Assembly: GCA_963772815.1 (NCBI GenBank)
Contig: CAVYYV010000004.1
Span: 310,001-374,000 of the forward strand
DNA: 64,000 nucleotides
Source of the DNA: DATFFO01 sp963772815
Lineage (GTDB): Bacteria > Actinomycetota > Acidimicrobiia > Spongiisociales > ZC4RG35
Direction: 5' to 3'
Positions within the stretch are counted from its first letter, which is position 1. The number at the start of each line of letters is the position of its first letter. Position numbers and translations under genes: made by a program. This document shows, one piece after another, positions 8,913 to 16,200 of this stretch. The notes under the pieces were generated by a model that saw only the letters and a program-made list of their open reading frames with translations, was not told where the DNA came from and did not search any database.

Positions 8913-9841
8913 TCACTCTGGCATCGGTGGAGAAGCACTACGACGACGTTTTCGCCTTGCGTGGTCTCGATCTGGACGTTCCTGAGGGCTCGGTGTTCGG
9001 TCTGATCGGCCCCAATGGAGCGGGGAAGACCACGGCCATGCTCATCCTCAGCTCATTGCTCGCCAGGGACGGGGGCGCTGTGACTGTGGCGGGCTCGGAT
9101 CCTCAGACCGATCCACGCGAGGTTCGCCGCCACCTGGGCTACATGCCGGATTTCTTCGGCTTCTATGACAGTCTCAATGCGTACGAGTACCTGGATTTCT
9201 TCGCCTCGGTGCAGGGGGTCCCCGCAGCCCGACGGAAGGGCGTCGTGACCGATCTCCTCGGCCTGGTCGATCTGTCGCACAAGGCGAACGCCGACGTCAA
9301 CTCACTGTCGCGAGGGATGAAACAGAGGCTCTCGCTGGCACGCACCTTGGTCCACGATCCTGACCTGCTGGTGCTGGATGAGCCTGCATCAGGCCTCGAC
9401 CCCCGGGCCAGGGTGCAACTGCGAGAGCTGATCGCCGAGCTGCACAGGATGGGCAAGACGATCCTGATCAGCTCGCACATCCTGGCCGAGCTGGAAGGCA
9501 TATGCACCCACATGGGCGTGATCGACGAGGGGGTTATCAAGGCTCAGGGCGACATCGATTCGATACGTGGCGCGCTGACGGGGTCGAGGCACATTCGGGC
9601 CAGAGTGCCTGACACCGAGATCGATCGGGCGCTCGATCGGTTGTCCTCTCACCCCCAGGTAGCCGATGCCGCGGTGGAGAGGGGCCGGCTCGACTTCGTC
9701 CTGGCCGGCGACGACGAGACATCGGCAGAGTTGCTGGCCGATCTGGTATCGGCCGGCGTGCCCGTCTATGAGTGGAGGGCAGAGGCGGCCGGCCTGGAGG
9801 AGCTGTTCCTCGAGCTGACCCGAGACGGGGAGTCGGCATGA
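8909..9841 (+). CDS. ABC transporter ATP-binding protein
   Basis: 310 aa from the ATG at 8909, which overlaps the upstream stop (ATGA) and has GGAG 8 bases upstream; a GTG at 8900 is the alternative. Walker A GPNGAGKTT, Q-loop region, signature LSRGMKQRLSLA, Walker B LLVLDEP followed by ASGLDPRAR, and H-loop ISSH are all present, so the ATPase should be active. The C-terminal 90 residues are the accessory domain usual in DrrA/CcmA/NatA-type exporters. With the next gene it makes a two-component export-type ABC transporter of the ABC-2 class. Placement inside a MoxR/VWA operon resembles GldA-type arrangements, but there is no direct evidence for gliding. Confidence 0.92.
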   Translation: MITLASVEKHYDDVFALRGLDLDVPEGSVFGLIGPNGAGKTTAMLILSSLLARDGGAVTVAGSDPQTDPREVRRHLGYMPDFFGFYDSLNAYEYLDFFASVQGVPAARRKGVVTDLLGLVDLSHKANADVNSLSRGMKQRLSLARTLVHDPDLLVLDEPASGLDPRARVQLRELIAELHRMGKTILISSHILAELEGICTHMGVIDEGVIKAQGDIDSIRGALTGSRHIRARVPDTEIDRALDRLSSHPQVADAAVERGRLDFVLAGDDETSAELLADLVSAGVPVYEWRAEAAGLEELFLELTRDGESA

Positions 9842-10866
9842 ACCTGGCCGTGAACCCCGTCCTGGGCCGTGAGATCAAGGAGCGCTTCAGATCCCGTAGA
9901 GCGCCGGTCTTCGTGACTCTATGGGTGTTGGGAGTGGGTCTGATCGGCTATCTCGTCTATCTGGTAGCCCAGCTGGCCGCCCGCAGCGCCTTTGGGCTCG
10001 GCCAGGGTGTGGCCGGGGGCTATATGGGAAGGTTCATCTTCGAGGGGATGATGGCGCTGCTGATGACCGGGGTGATCATGATCGTCCCGGGGCTCACCGC
10101 GCTATCGATCGTCGGCGAACGCGAGAGGCAGACGCTCCATCTTCTGCAGGTCACCCAGCTTTCCCCCCTCCAGATCGTGCTCGGAAAGCTGTGGTCGTCC
10201 ATGTCCTATTTCCTGCTGCTGATCGTGGCGGTGGCTCCCGTCGCGGCCTTGCCTCTGCTATTCGGTGGTGTCCGGCTCAGCGACGTCATCGTGGGCCTGG
10301 CGATGATCATGCTGACTGCGTTGATGCTGGGAAGTATCGGCATCTGGGGCTCTGCCCGGGCACGCTCCTCACGGGGAGCCGTGGCCAACGCCTACATGTG
10401 GTCATTCATCATCGCCTTCATCACCTTCGCCCTGATGGGGGCGGAGCTGCTGTTCGTCAACAATCAGTCGGGGAACCCTTTTCCTCCCCGGGGCAGGGAG
10501 ATCGTCTCCATCCTACCCAATCCCTATGTCGGGATGGTGTCCGCCGTGGTGGCGCCGCTGGGCTCGGATGGGCTGCAAGGAACGCCGTTCGACGTGGTCG
10601 AGGTCCTGCTCATGGAGCGGCAGGGATTCGATGCAGGGTTCTTCGGAGTGGGCCCGGGACCCGGCCCCATCGACGGTGCGATCGTAGACCCGTCGGGCGG
10701 ACCGGCGGTCGATCGAACTCTGCCTCTGCGGCGGCCCCCGGTGTGGATGTACACGGTGGCCATCTACCTGGTCGTCACAAGCCTGGCGTTGTGGGGAGCC
10801 ACACGCAGGGTCCGTGCGCCGGCGACCCGGATCAGGTCGTTGAGGAGCCGCAGTGGCGGTTCCTGA
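9838..10866 (+). CDS. ABC-2 type transporter permease
   Basis: 342 aa; ATG at 9838 overlaps the ATPase stop (ATGA). The N-terminus MNLAVNPVLGREIKERFRSR is the typical cytoplasmic coupling segment before TM1. About six hydrophobic helices follow (around 26-48, 72-96, 120-145, 152-178, 190-212, and the last at 305-325). Between the fifth and sixth there is a loop of roughly 90 residues rich in Gly and Pro. The block IVGERERQTLHLLQVTQLSP after TM2 is the ABC-2 permease signature helix. It forms the membrane channel for the preceding ATPase. Substrate unknown. Its 3' end overlaps the next gene by 14 bases. Confidence 0.85.
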   Translation: MNLAVNPVLGREIKERFRSRRAPVFVTLWVLGVGLIGYLVYLVAQLAARSAFGLGQGVAGGYMGRFIFEGMMALLMTGVIMIVPGLTALSIVGERERQTLHLLQVTQLSPLQIVLGKLWSSMSYFLLLIVAVAPVAALPLLFGGVRLSDVIVGLAMIMLTALMLGSIGIWGSARARSSRGAVANAYMWSFIIAFITFALMGAELLFVNNQSGNPFPPRGREIVSILPNPYVGMVSAVVAPLGSDGLQGTPFDVVEVLLMERQGFDAGFFGVGPGPGPIDGAIVDPSGGPAVDRTLPLRRPPVWMYTVAIYLVVTSLALWGATRRVRAPATRIRSLRSRSGGS

Positions 10867-12478
10867 GCCGGTCGATTCCTTGGTGTCGGCGGCGCGGCAC
10901 CGCCTCACCACCGTGGGCCTGTTGCGCAGGGTCCTGGCCTGGACCGGTGCGGCGGCGGCCCTGGCGGCCGGCCTGGCCGCAGCCGCTCGGCGCTGGGTGA
11001 TCGGATGGGCCGATCAAGGTGTCGTCGTGATCGTGGCAGTCGCACTCCTGGCCGCAATCATCTGGTCGGTGATGGGACGCCCATCCCGTCGGCGGGCCGC
11101 CCTGTTCGTCGACCGACGGCTCGGGGGATACGACCGGGTGAGCACAGCCCTCGAGCTCGGGCAGCGTGCGCACCCGACCACGGCCGAGAACCGTCAGCTC
11201 GACGCGGCAGCCGCCTGGGCGCAGGCGCGGGGCGCCTCGGGAGTGGCAAGTCTGATTCCAGACCGTCGAGCGGTCGGTCTTTCGCTGCTTTCCGTCGTGG
11301 TTCTGGCAACTCTGGTCCTGGTTCCCGCCGCCACCGACACCGCTCTGGCGCAGCGGCGAGCCGATCGGGCTGCAATCGACCAGGAAGCGGCTCGTTTGGA
11401 GGCGGTTGCGAAAGCGTCGACGCCGGAGGTTGTCAATCGACTGGCCGGGTTGGCCCAGCAATTGCGCCAGGCACAGGATTTGCCGGCCGCTCTGGACGTC
11501 CTGGGCCAGGCCCGCCAGGACCTGGCCCAGTCGATGGACCCGGCCGCCCTTGCGAGGAGGACCGGATTGGCGGGGCTGGAGAACTCCTTCGCTCAGCACC
11601 CTGTGGCTGCCGGGCAGTCGGCCAGCGAGCAGCTCCAGAACCTGGCCAGTCAGATAGATTCCGGAAACCTCGACGGCCTGAAGGATGCAGTCGATCAGCT
11701 CCGGGCCCGGGCTGGGGACACGGCCGGCGTCGACCAGGATCTGTCCGATGCTCTGGCCGCTGCTGCCGATCAGTTGACGCAGATGGCGGCCGGCACGGGT
11801 GACGCCGCCCAGGCGGCGGACTCCCTGCGTCAGGCCGCGGCTGCCGCTGACCAGGCGGTCGGCCAGGCGGCCAACGATCAGTCGATGGCCAACGCATCCG
11901 GTGCGGTGGCCGATTCTCAGCAACGGCTGGCCCAACAGGGCCAACAGGGTCAGGGCCAGCAGGGTCAGGGCCAGCAGGGCCAGCCCGGACAGCCTGGACA
12001 ATCGGGTCAGGGCCAGGGTCAGGGTCAGGGTCAGGGCCAAGGTCAGGGCCAAGGTCAGGGTCAGGGCCAAGGTCAGGGTCAGGGTCAGGGCCAAGGTGGG
12101 GGTGGTGGGGGCAGCAACGGCACCGGAGGCCAGCAAGGCGCCTCCCAGGGGAACGGCACCGGAGGTGGAGGCGGCATCCGGCCCGGAGGCACGGGCGACA
12201 ACGATCCCAATGTGGCCCCCGAGCGGGCGTCGGTGTTCGATCCGTTGCAATCGGGGTTGGGCGATAGGGAGCGGGTCGATTTGTCCGGCTCAGATGCGCA
12301 AGGTGAGGTGAAGGGCCTGACCGATGGCCGTGGGGGCGTCCAGAACCTACCCTTGACCCCCTATTCGGACCGTTTCTCCGAGTATCGAGACACGGCCCTG
12401 GCGTCTCTCGATTCGTTGGTCGTCCCCGCCTCCGTACGCGATGTCGTACGGGACTATTTCACACGGCTCCAGCCTTGA
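10853..12478 (+). CDS. Membrane-anchored coiled-coil protein with Gly-Gln repeat (DUF4175-like)
   Basis: 541 aa from a GTG at 10853 preceded by a strong GAGGAG five bases upstream, so this start overlaps the permease gene by 14 bases. Two N-terminal membrane helices (about 26-48 and 56-74) are followed by a short cytoplasmic segment with a conserved-looking RRRAALFVDRRLGGYDRVSTALEL, then a third helix (about 141-160). Residues 170-360 are Ala/Gln-rich helical coiled coil. Residues 360-425 are low-complexity, mostly Gly-Gln, encoded by a hexanucleotide repeat. The C-terminal 110 residues are a small folded tail. Position and layout match the DUF4175-like protein that often accompanies MoxR, DUF58 and VWA genes. 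Function unknown; it may be a flexible periplasmic spacer. Confidence 0.75.
   Translation: MAVPEPVDSLVSAARHRLTTVGLLRRVLAWTGAAAALAAGLAAAARRWVIGWADQGVVVIVAVALLAAIIWSVMGRPSRRRAALFVDRRLGGYDRVSTALELGQRAHPTTAENRQLDAAAAWAQARGASGVASLIPDRRAVGLSLLSVVVLATLVLVPAATDTALAQRRADRAAIDQEAARLEAVAKASTPEVVNRLAGLAQQLRQAQDLPAALDVLGQARQDLAQSMDPAALARRTGLAGLENSFAQHPVAAGQSASEQLQNLASQIDSGNLDGLKDAVDQLRARAGDTAGVDQDLSDALAAAADQLTQMAAGTGDAAQAADSLRQAAAAADQAVGQAANDQSMANASGAVADSQQRLAQQGQQGQGQQGQGQQGQPGQPGQSGQGQGQGQGQGQGQGQGQGQGQGQGQGQGQGGGGGGSNGTGGQQGASQGNGTGGGGGIRPGGTGDNDPNVAPERASVFDPLQSGLGDRERVDLSGSDAQGEVKGLTDGRGGVQNLPLTPYSDRFSEYRDTALASLDSLVVPASVRDVVRDYFTRLQP
12004..12096 (+). repeat. Hexanucleotide tandem repeat encoding Gly-Gln
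   Basis: Near-perfect tandem copies of the 6-mer GGTCAG/GGCCAG/GGCCAA fill this stretch. Imperfect copies extend upstream to about 11935. The period of six keeps the reading frame and yields alternating Gly and Gln. Copy-number changes would lengthen or shorten the linker without a frameshift. Confidence 0.9.
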
Positions 12479-12509
12479 GAGCCATGACGCGAGCCCAGGA
12501 AGAGAAGAC

Positions 12510-13532
12510 ATGACCCAACCCGACCCCTCGTTGACTCCCGATGAGTTCGCCTCCGCCATCGCCGACGTGCGGCGCCAGGTGGGCACGGTGATCGTCGGCC
12601 AGACGGCGCTGGTCGACACGGTCCTGATAGGTGCGTTGTGCGAGGGCCATGTGCTGTTGGAAGGCGTGCCCGGTCTGGGCAAGACGAAGCTGCTGGCGAC
12701 CCTGGGCATGGTCCTGGATGCGCTCTTCGGCCGAATCCAGTTCACACCCGACCTGATGCCGGCCGACATCCTCGGGACGAACATCCTCCAGGGAGACAGG
12801 TTCGAATTCCACGAGGGACCCATCTTTGCCAACTTGGTGTTGGCGGACGAGATCAACCGGGCCACGCCCAAGACCCAGTCTGCCCTGTTGGAGGCTATGC
12901 AGGAACGTTCGGTCACCCTGGGCGGCGAGCGCCATGCCCTGCCCCGCCCCTTCCTGGTCATGGCGACTCAGAACCCGATCGAGCAGGAGGGCACCTACCC
13001 CCTACCCGAGGCTCAGCTCGATCGTTTCCTCTTCAAGGCCCTGGTGCCTTTCCCCCCCGCCGACGACCTGGTCGAGATCCTCAAGAGGACCACCGTCAGT
13101 GACGAGCCCCGCCCCAAGACGGTCCTGGACGGGCCGACTTTGCTGAGGATGTCGTCTCTCGTCCGCTCTCTTCCCGCCGCCGCCCACATCATGCGCTATG
13201 CGGCGACTTTGGTCGAGGCCACCCATCCCGCCAGCCCTCTGTCGCCCGAGTCAGTCCGGACCTACGTGCGAAATGGTGCGAGCCCCAGGGGAGCGCAGGC
13301 GCTCATTCTCGGGGGTAAGGCCCGGGCGATGATGGATGGCCGGCCCAATGTCGCCGCCGAGGACTTGTGGGCGTTGGCTCCGATGGCGCTGCGGCATCGC
13401 CTGGTGCTGGGCTACGACGCCCTTGCCGACGGCGTAACGGCCGACGACGTGATTTCCGCTGTTCTCGAGGCCCATCCCTCGCCGGCCGAGGTTGCGGTAG
13501 TGACCGACGAGTCGGTCGCAGCCGGCGACTGA
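12510..13532 (+). CDS. MoxR-family AAA+ ATPase
   Basis: 340 aa from the ATG at 12510, which has AGGAAGAG about 8 bases upstream; the open frame to 12441 overlaps the previous gene and is ignored. Walker A GVPGLGKT (52-59), Walker B LADEIN (111-116), the pore/sensor region ATPKTQSALLEAMQE, sensor 1 ATQNP, and the arginine-finger stretch LPEAQLDRF are all standard MoxR. MoxR ATPases act as chaperones that insert cofactors or remodel VWA-domain partners. Here the gene is followed directly by DUF58 and two VWA genes, the classic partner set. Confidence 0.95.
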   Translation: MTQPDPSLTPDEFASAIADVRRQVGTVIVGQTALVDTVLIGALCEGHVLLEGVPGLGKTKLLATLGMVLDALFGRIQFTPDLMPADILGTNILQGDRFEFHEGPIFANLVLADEINRATPKTQSALLEAMQERSVTLGGERHALPRPFLVMATQNPIEQEGTYPLPEAQLDRFLFKALVPFPPADDLVEILKRTTVSDEPRPKTVLDGPTLLRMSSLVRSLPAAAHIMRYAATLVEATHPASPLSPESVRTYVRNGASPRGAQALILGGKARAMMDGRPNVAAEDLWALAPMALRHRLVLGYDALADGVTADDVISAVLEAHPSPAEVAVVTDESVAAGD

Positions 13533-14392
13533 TGCTGCTGGAGCCCCGCTTTCGGGCCAGACTCGAGAGGCTGGCGCTCGGAGCACAGGGCAGGGTGACC
13601 GCCCAATGGGCCGGGCGGCACAGCTCGACCCGGTTGGGGGAGAGCCTCGACTTCGCCGACTACCGGCCGTATCAGCCGGGGGACGATTACCGCCGAATCG
13701 ACCACCATCTTCGGGCGCGGTTGGGTGTCTTGATGGTGCGGCAGTTCGAGGCCGAGCAGGAGTTGCCGATCGAGGTGGTGGTGGATCTGTCCGCGTCGAT
13801 GGGTCTGGGCGAGAAGGAAGGCTCTGCCCGACGCTTGGCGGCCATGATCGTCTACATGGGCCTGGCGGCCGGTGATCGAGTCAGGTTGTGGTCGCTCCCC
13901 GGAGACGATGGCCGATCCGAGCTGATGGGCCCATCGGGCCGTCACCTCTCAGCCTGGCCGTTGATGGAGGCCTGGCTGGAGGGTCGTCCGATTTCGGGCA
14001 GGGCGGGCTTGAGACACGTGGGACGTCGCCTGGCCGGTTCGGGAGGCTCGGTGGTTCTCGTTTCCGACCTGATGATGGAAGAGTGGCGTGACTTCGTCGA
14101 TGGGCTGGTGGGGTCGGCGGGCGGGCTGGTGCTGCACGTCCTGAGCAGAGACGAACTGGATCCGGACCTGACCGGCGATCTGGATCTGGTCGATGTCGAG
14201 TCTGGAGCGATCGTTCCCGTCTCGACCACCGAGGACGTGCTGTGGCGTTACAGGCAGGCCCTGGAGGCGTTCACCCTCGAGGCATCCCGGCGCTCCCGTC
14301 GGGCCGGCCTCGATTACCTGCTGGTCGAGGCGGGCGATGCGGCCCATGAGCATGCTCTCGAGGGCCTCGCTCGCCGAGAGGTTGTCCGGTGA
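13532..14392 (+). CDS. DUF58 domain protein (MoxR-associated)
   Basis: 286 aa; ATG at 13532 shares one base with the MoxR stop (TGATG). The signature DYRPYQPGDDYRRIDHHLRA (about 43-62) is the DUF58 hallmark. It is followed by a VWA-like fold whose MIDAS-type loop is DLSASMG (about 87-93), conserving D-x-S-x-S. A second acidic loop VSDLMMEEW lies near residue 180. DUF58 proteins pair with MoxR ATPases. No membrane segment is present, so this copy is cytoplasmic. Tight overlap with both neighbours implies co-translation. Confidence 0.9.
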   Translation: MLLEPRFRARLERLALGAQGRVTAQWAGRHSSTRLGESLDFADYRPYQPGDDYRRIDHHLRARLGVLMVRQFEAEQELPIEVVVDLSASMGLGEKEGSARRLAAMIVYMGLAAGDRVRLWSLPGDDGRSELMGPSGRHLSAWPLMEAWLEGRPISGRAGLRHVGRRLAGSGGSVVLVSDLMMEEWRDFVDGLVGSAGGLVLHVLSRDELDPDLTGDLDLVDVESGAIVPVSTTEDVLWRYRQALEAFTLEASRRSRRAGLDYLLVEAGDAAHEHALEGLARREVVR

Positions 14393-16200
14393 GCTTCCTG
14401 GTCCCCGCCGCCCTCGGGACGGCCGCTCTGGCCGGCCCATTGCTCGTGCTGTACATGCTTCGCTCCAAGCGGCGACCCCATCGGGTGGCCTCGACGATGC
14501 TGTGGCGGGAGGTCGGCGAGCCAGTTTCGGCAGCCGTGCCCTGGAAGCGCCTCAGGTTGACGCCACTGCTCCTCCTACAGCTGGGTGTGCTCGCCCTGTT
14601 CGTCCTCTCGCTGGCCAGGCCTTTCGTCGCCCAGGCGACGGTGCTCGGACCGCACACCGTCTTCGTGATGGACACCTCGGGCTCTATGGCCATGGCGGGC
14701 CGGTTCGAAGAGGCCAAGGCGGCTGCGCTCGACTTGGCCCGGGACGTGAGCGCCTCGAATCTCGCATCGGTGGTGGATGCTGGTCCGAATCCACGCGTGC
14801 TGGTCGCCTTCTCGGCGGACGCCGATGCGATCACCCAGGCCATCGAGGGCCTGATACCGGGTGGGGGAGAGGAGGACCTTTCAGCGGCGTTGCGCCTGGC
14901 TCGAGGCCTGGCTGCGCCGGACCGGGCCACTTCGGTCGTCATTTTCTCCGACGGAGGCGCCCACCCTCTGGCGGAGGAGCCGGTGGTGGGTGCCGCGCAA
15001 ATACGCTTCGACGACCTGGCCTCCAATCTGTCCGTCTCCGGTTTTGACGCCGAGCCCTCCTCGGAAGGGGCGGCCCGGGTCTTCATACAGGTGGACGATC
15101 ATGGTGCCGACGGCCGTCAGGTGCAGGTGGACCTCACCGTCGATGGGCTTCCGGGTGGGTCGGTTTCGCTCTCCGTGCCCGGGTTCGGCTCGGCCCGAAA
15201 AGTGGTTCCCATCGACGCCCGGGCAGGCAGCATCGTCACGGCTCACATAGTCGGGGCCGACGATGCCCTCCCGCTCGACGATGGTGCAGATCTCGTGATC
15301 GGGGGCGGGTCGAGCAAGAAGGTGGCGGTGCTGGGCGAGGGCTCTCCATTCCTGACGGCGCTCCTGGGATCCGCCACCGGTGTTTCGGTGACATCGGAGC
15401 CAGACACAGCCGACCTCCTGATCGTCGATGGAGGCCCCCTGCCTCAGATCGATCGTCCGGCCTGGTTGATCAGGCCGGAGTCGACTCCCGAGGGCCTGGA
15501 CCTGGCCGGTCTGGAGCGCAACCTGGTCGTCACGTTCCAACGCCCCGGAGACCCGATCCTGGACGGAGTCGACCTTTCACAGGTGGCGGTCGCGGAGGCG
15601 CAGACCGTGGAGGGCCTCAGCTGGCTCCCCGTGGTCTCATCGGGGGACGTGCCCCTGCTGCTCCTGGGTGAGGTCGGCGGTCACCGAGTGGTCTATCAGA
15701 CGTTTGACCTGGTCCATTCCAACCTCCCCGTTCAGGTGGCTTTCCCGATCCTGGGCTCGAACCTTCTCTCGTGGCTGGAGGGTGGTGGAGCCGGGTCGAT
15801 CTCGACCGAGCCCGCGGGTACTCCGATAACGCTGATCACGCCGAGTGGCAGTCGCCCGCAGGTGACCCTGCCGGACGGGGAGTCCCGTCGGCTGTCTCCC
15901 GACGCGGGCACCTTCACCGACACGAATCAACCCGGTGTCTACGAAGTCTCGTACGTAGGTCCCGACGGCTCGGTCGCGCCAGGCGAAAAGGCGGTGCGGC
16001 GGTTCGTGCCCGGAGAATCCGCCGGGCCGAGTCGCGACATCGCGGTCGCTCCCGGCCCGGGAGGACAGGGTGAGCCGGGGCGGTTGGTCCGGGAGTGGGC
16101 TCCCTGGGTCATTGCCGCCGCGTTGGCGCTGATGGCGGTGGAATGGTGGGTGGGGCATCAGAGACCCGGGCTCCGCAGACGCAGGCAGGTGGCGGCATGA
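14389..16200 (+). CDS. BatA-like VWA-domain membrane protein
   Basis: 603 aa from a GTG at 14389 overlapping the DUF58 stop (GTGA). The N-terminal 80 residues are the BatA-type membrane module: helix 1, the cytoplasmic loop LRSKRRPHRVASTMLWRE, then helix 2 (LLLLQLGVLALFVLSLARPF). A VWA domain follows with intact MIDAS DTSGSMAM at about residues 97-104. After it comes a mostly beta extracytoplasmic region of about 350 residues and a final helix (about 571-589) with a basic C-terminal tail. In Bat-type operons such proteins work with MoxR and DUF58. The substrate or cargo is unknown. Confidence 0.85.
   Translation: MSFLVPAALGTAALAGPLLVLYMLRSKRRPHRVASTMLWREVGEPVSAAVPWKRLRLTPLLLLQLGVLALFVLSLARPFVAQATVLGPHTVFVMDTSGSMAMAGRFEEAKAAALDLARDVSASNLASVVDAGPNPRVLVAFSADADAITQAIEGLIPGGGEEDLSAALRLARGLAAPDRATSVVIFSDGGAHPLAEEPVVGAAQIRFDDLASNLSVSGFDAEPSSEGAARVFIQVDDHGADGRQVQVDLTVDGLPGGSVSLSVPGFGSARKVVPIDARAGSIVTAHIVGADDALPLDDGADLVIGGGSSKKVAVLGEGSPFLTALLGSATGVSVTSEPDTADLLIVDGGPLPQIDRPAWLIRPESTPEGLDLAGLERNLVVTFQRPGDPILDGVDLSQVAVAEAQTVEGLSWLPVVSSGDVPLLLLGEVGGHRVVYQTFDLVHSNLPVQVAFPILGSNLLSWLEGGGAGSISTEPAGTPITLITPSGSRPQVTLPDGESRRLSPDAGTFTDTNQPGVYEVSYVGPDGSVAPGEKAVRRFVPGESAGPSRDIAVAPGPGGQGEPGRLVREWAPWVIAAALALMAVEWWVGHQRPGLRRRRQVAA

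Noticed and set aside
12004..12096. Possible CRISPR-like array
   Set aside because: The unit is six bases with no spacers and it is in frame inside a coding gene.
10832..12250. Long minus-strand open frame with a Leu-Thr repeat
   Set aside because: It is the antisense image of the Gly-Gln hexanucleotide repeat; no motif and no ribosome-binding site.
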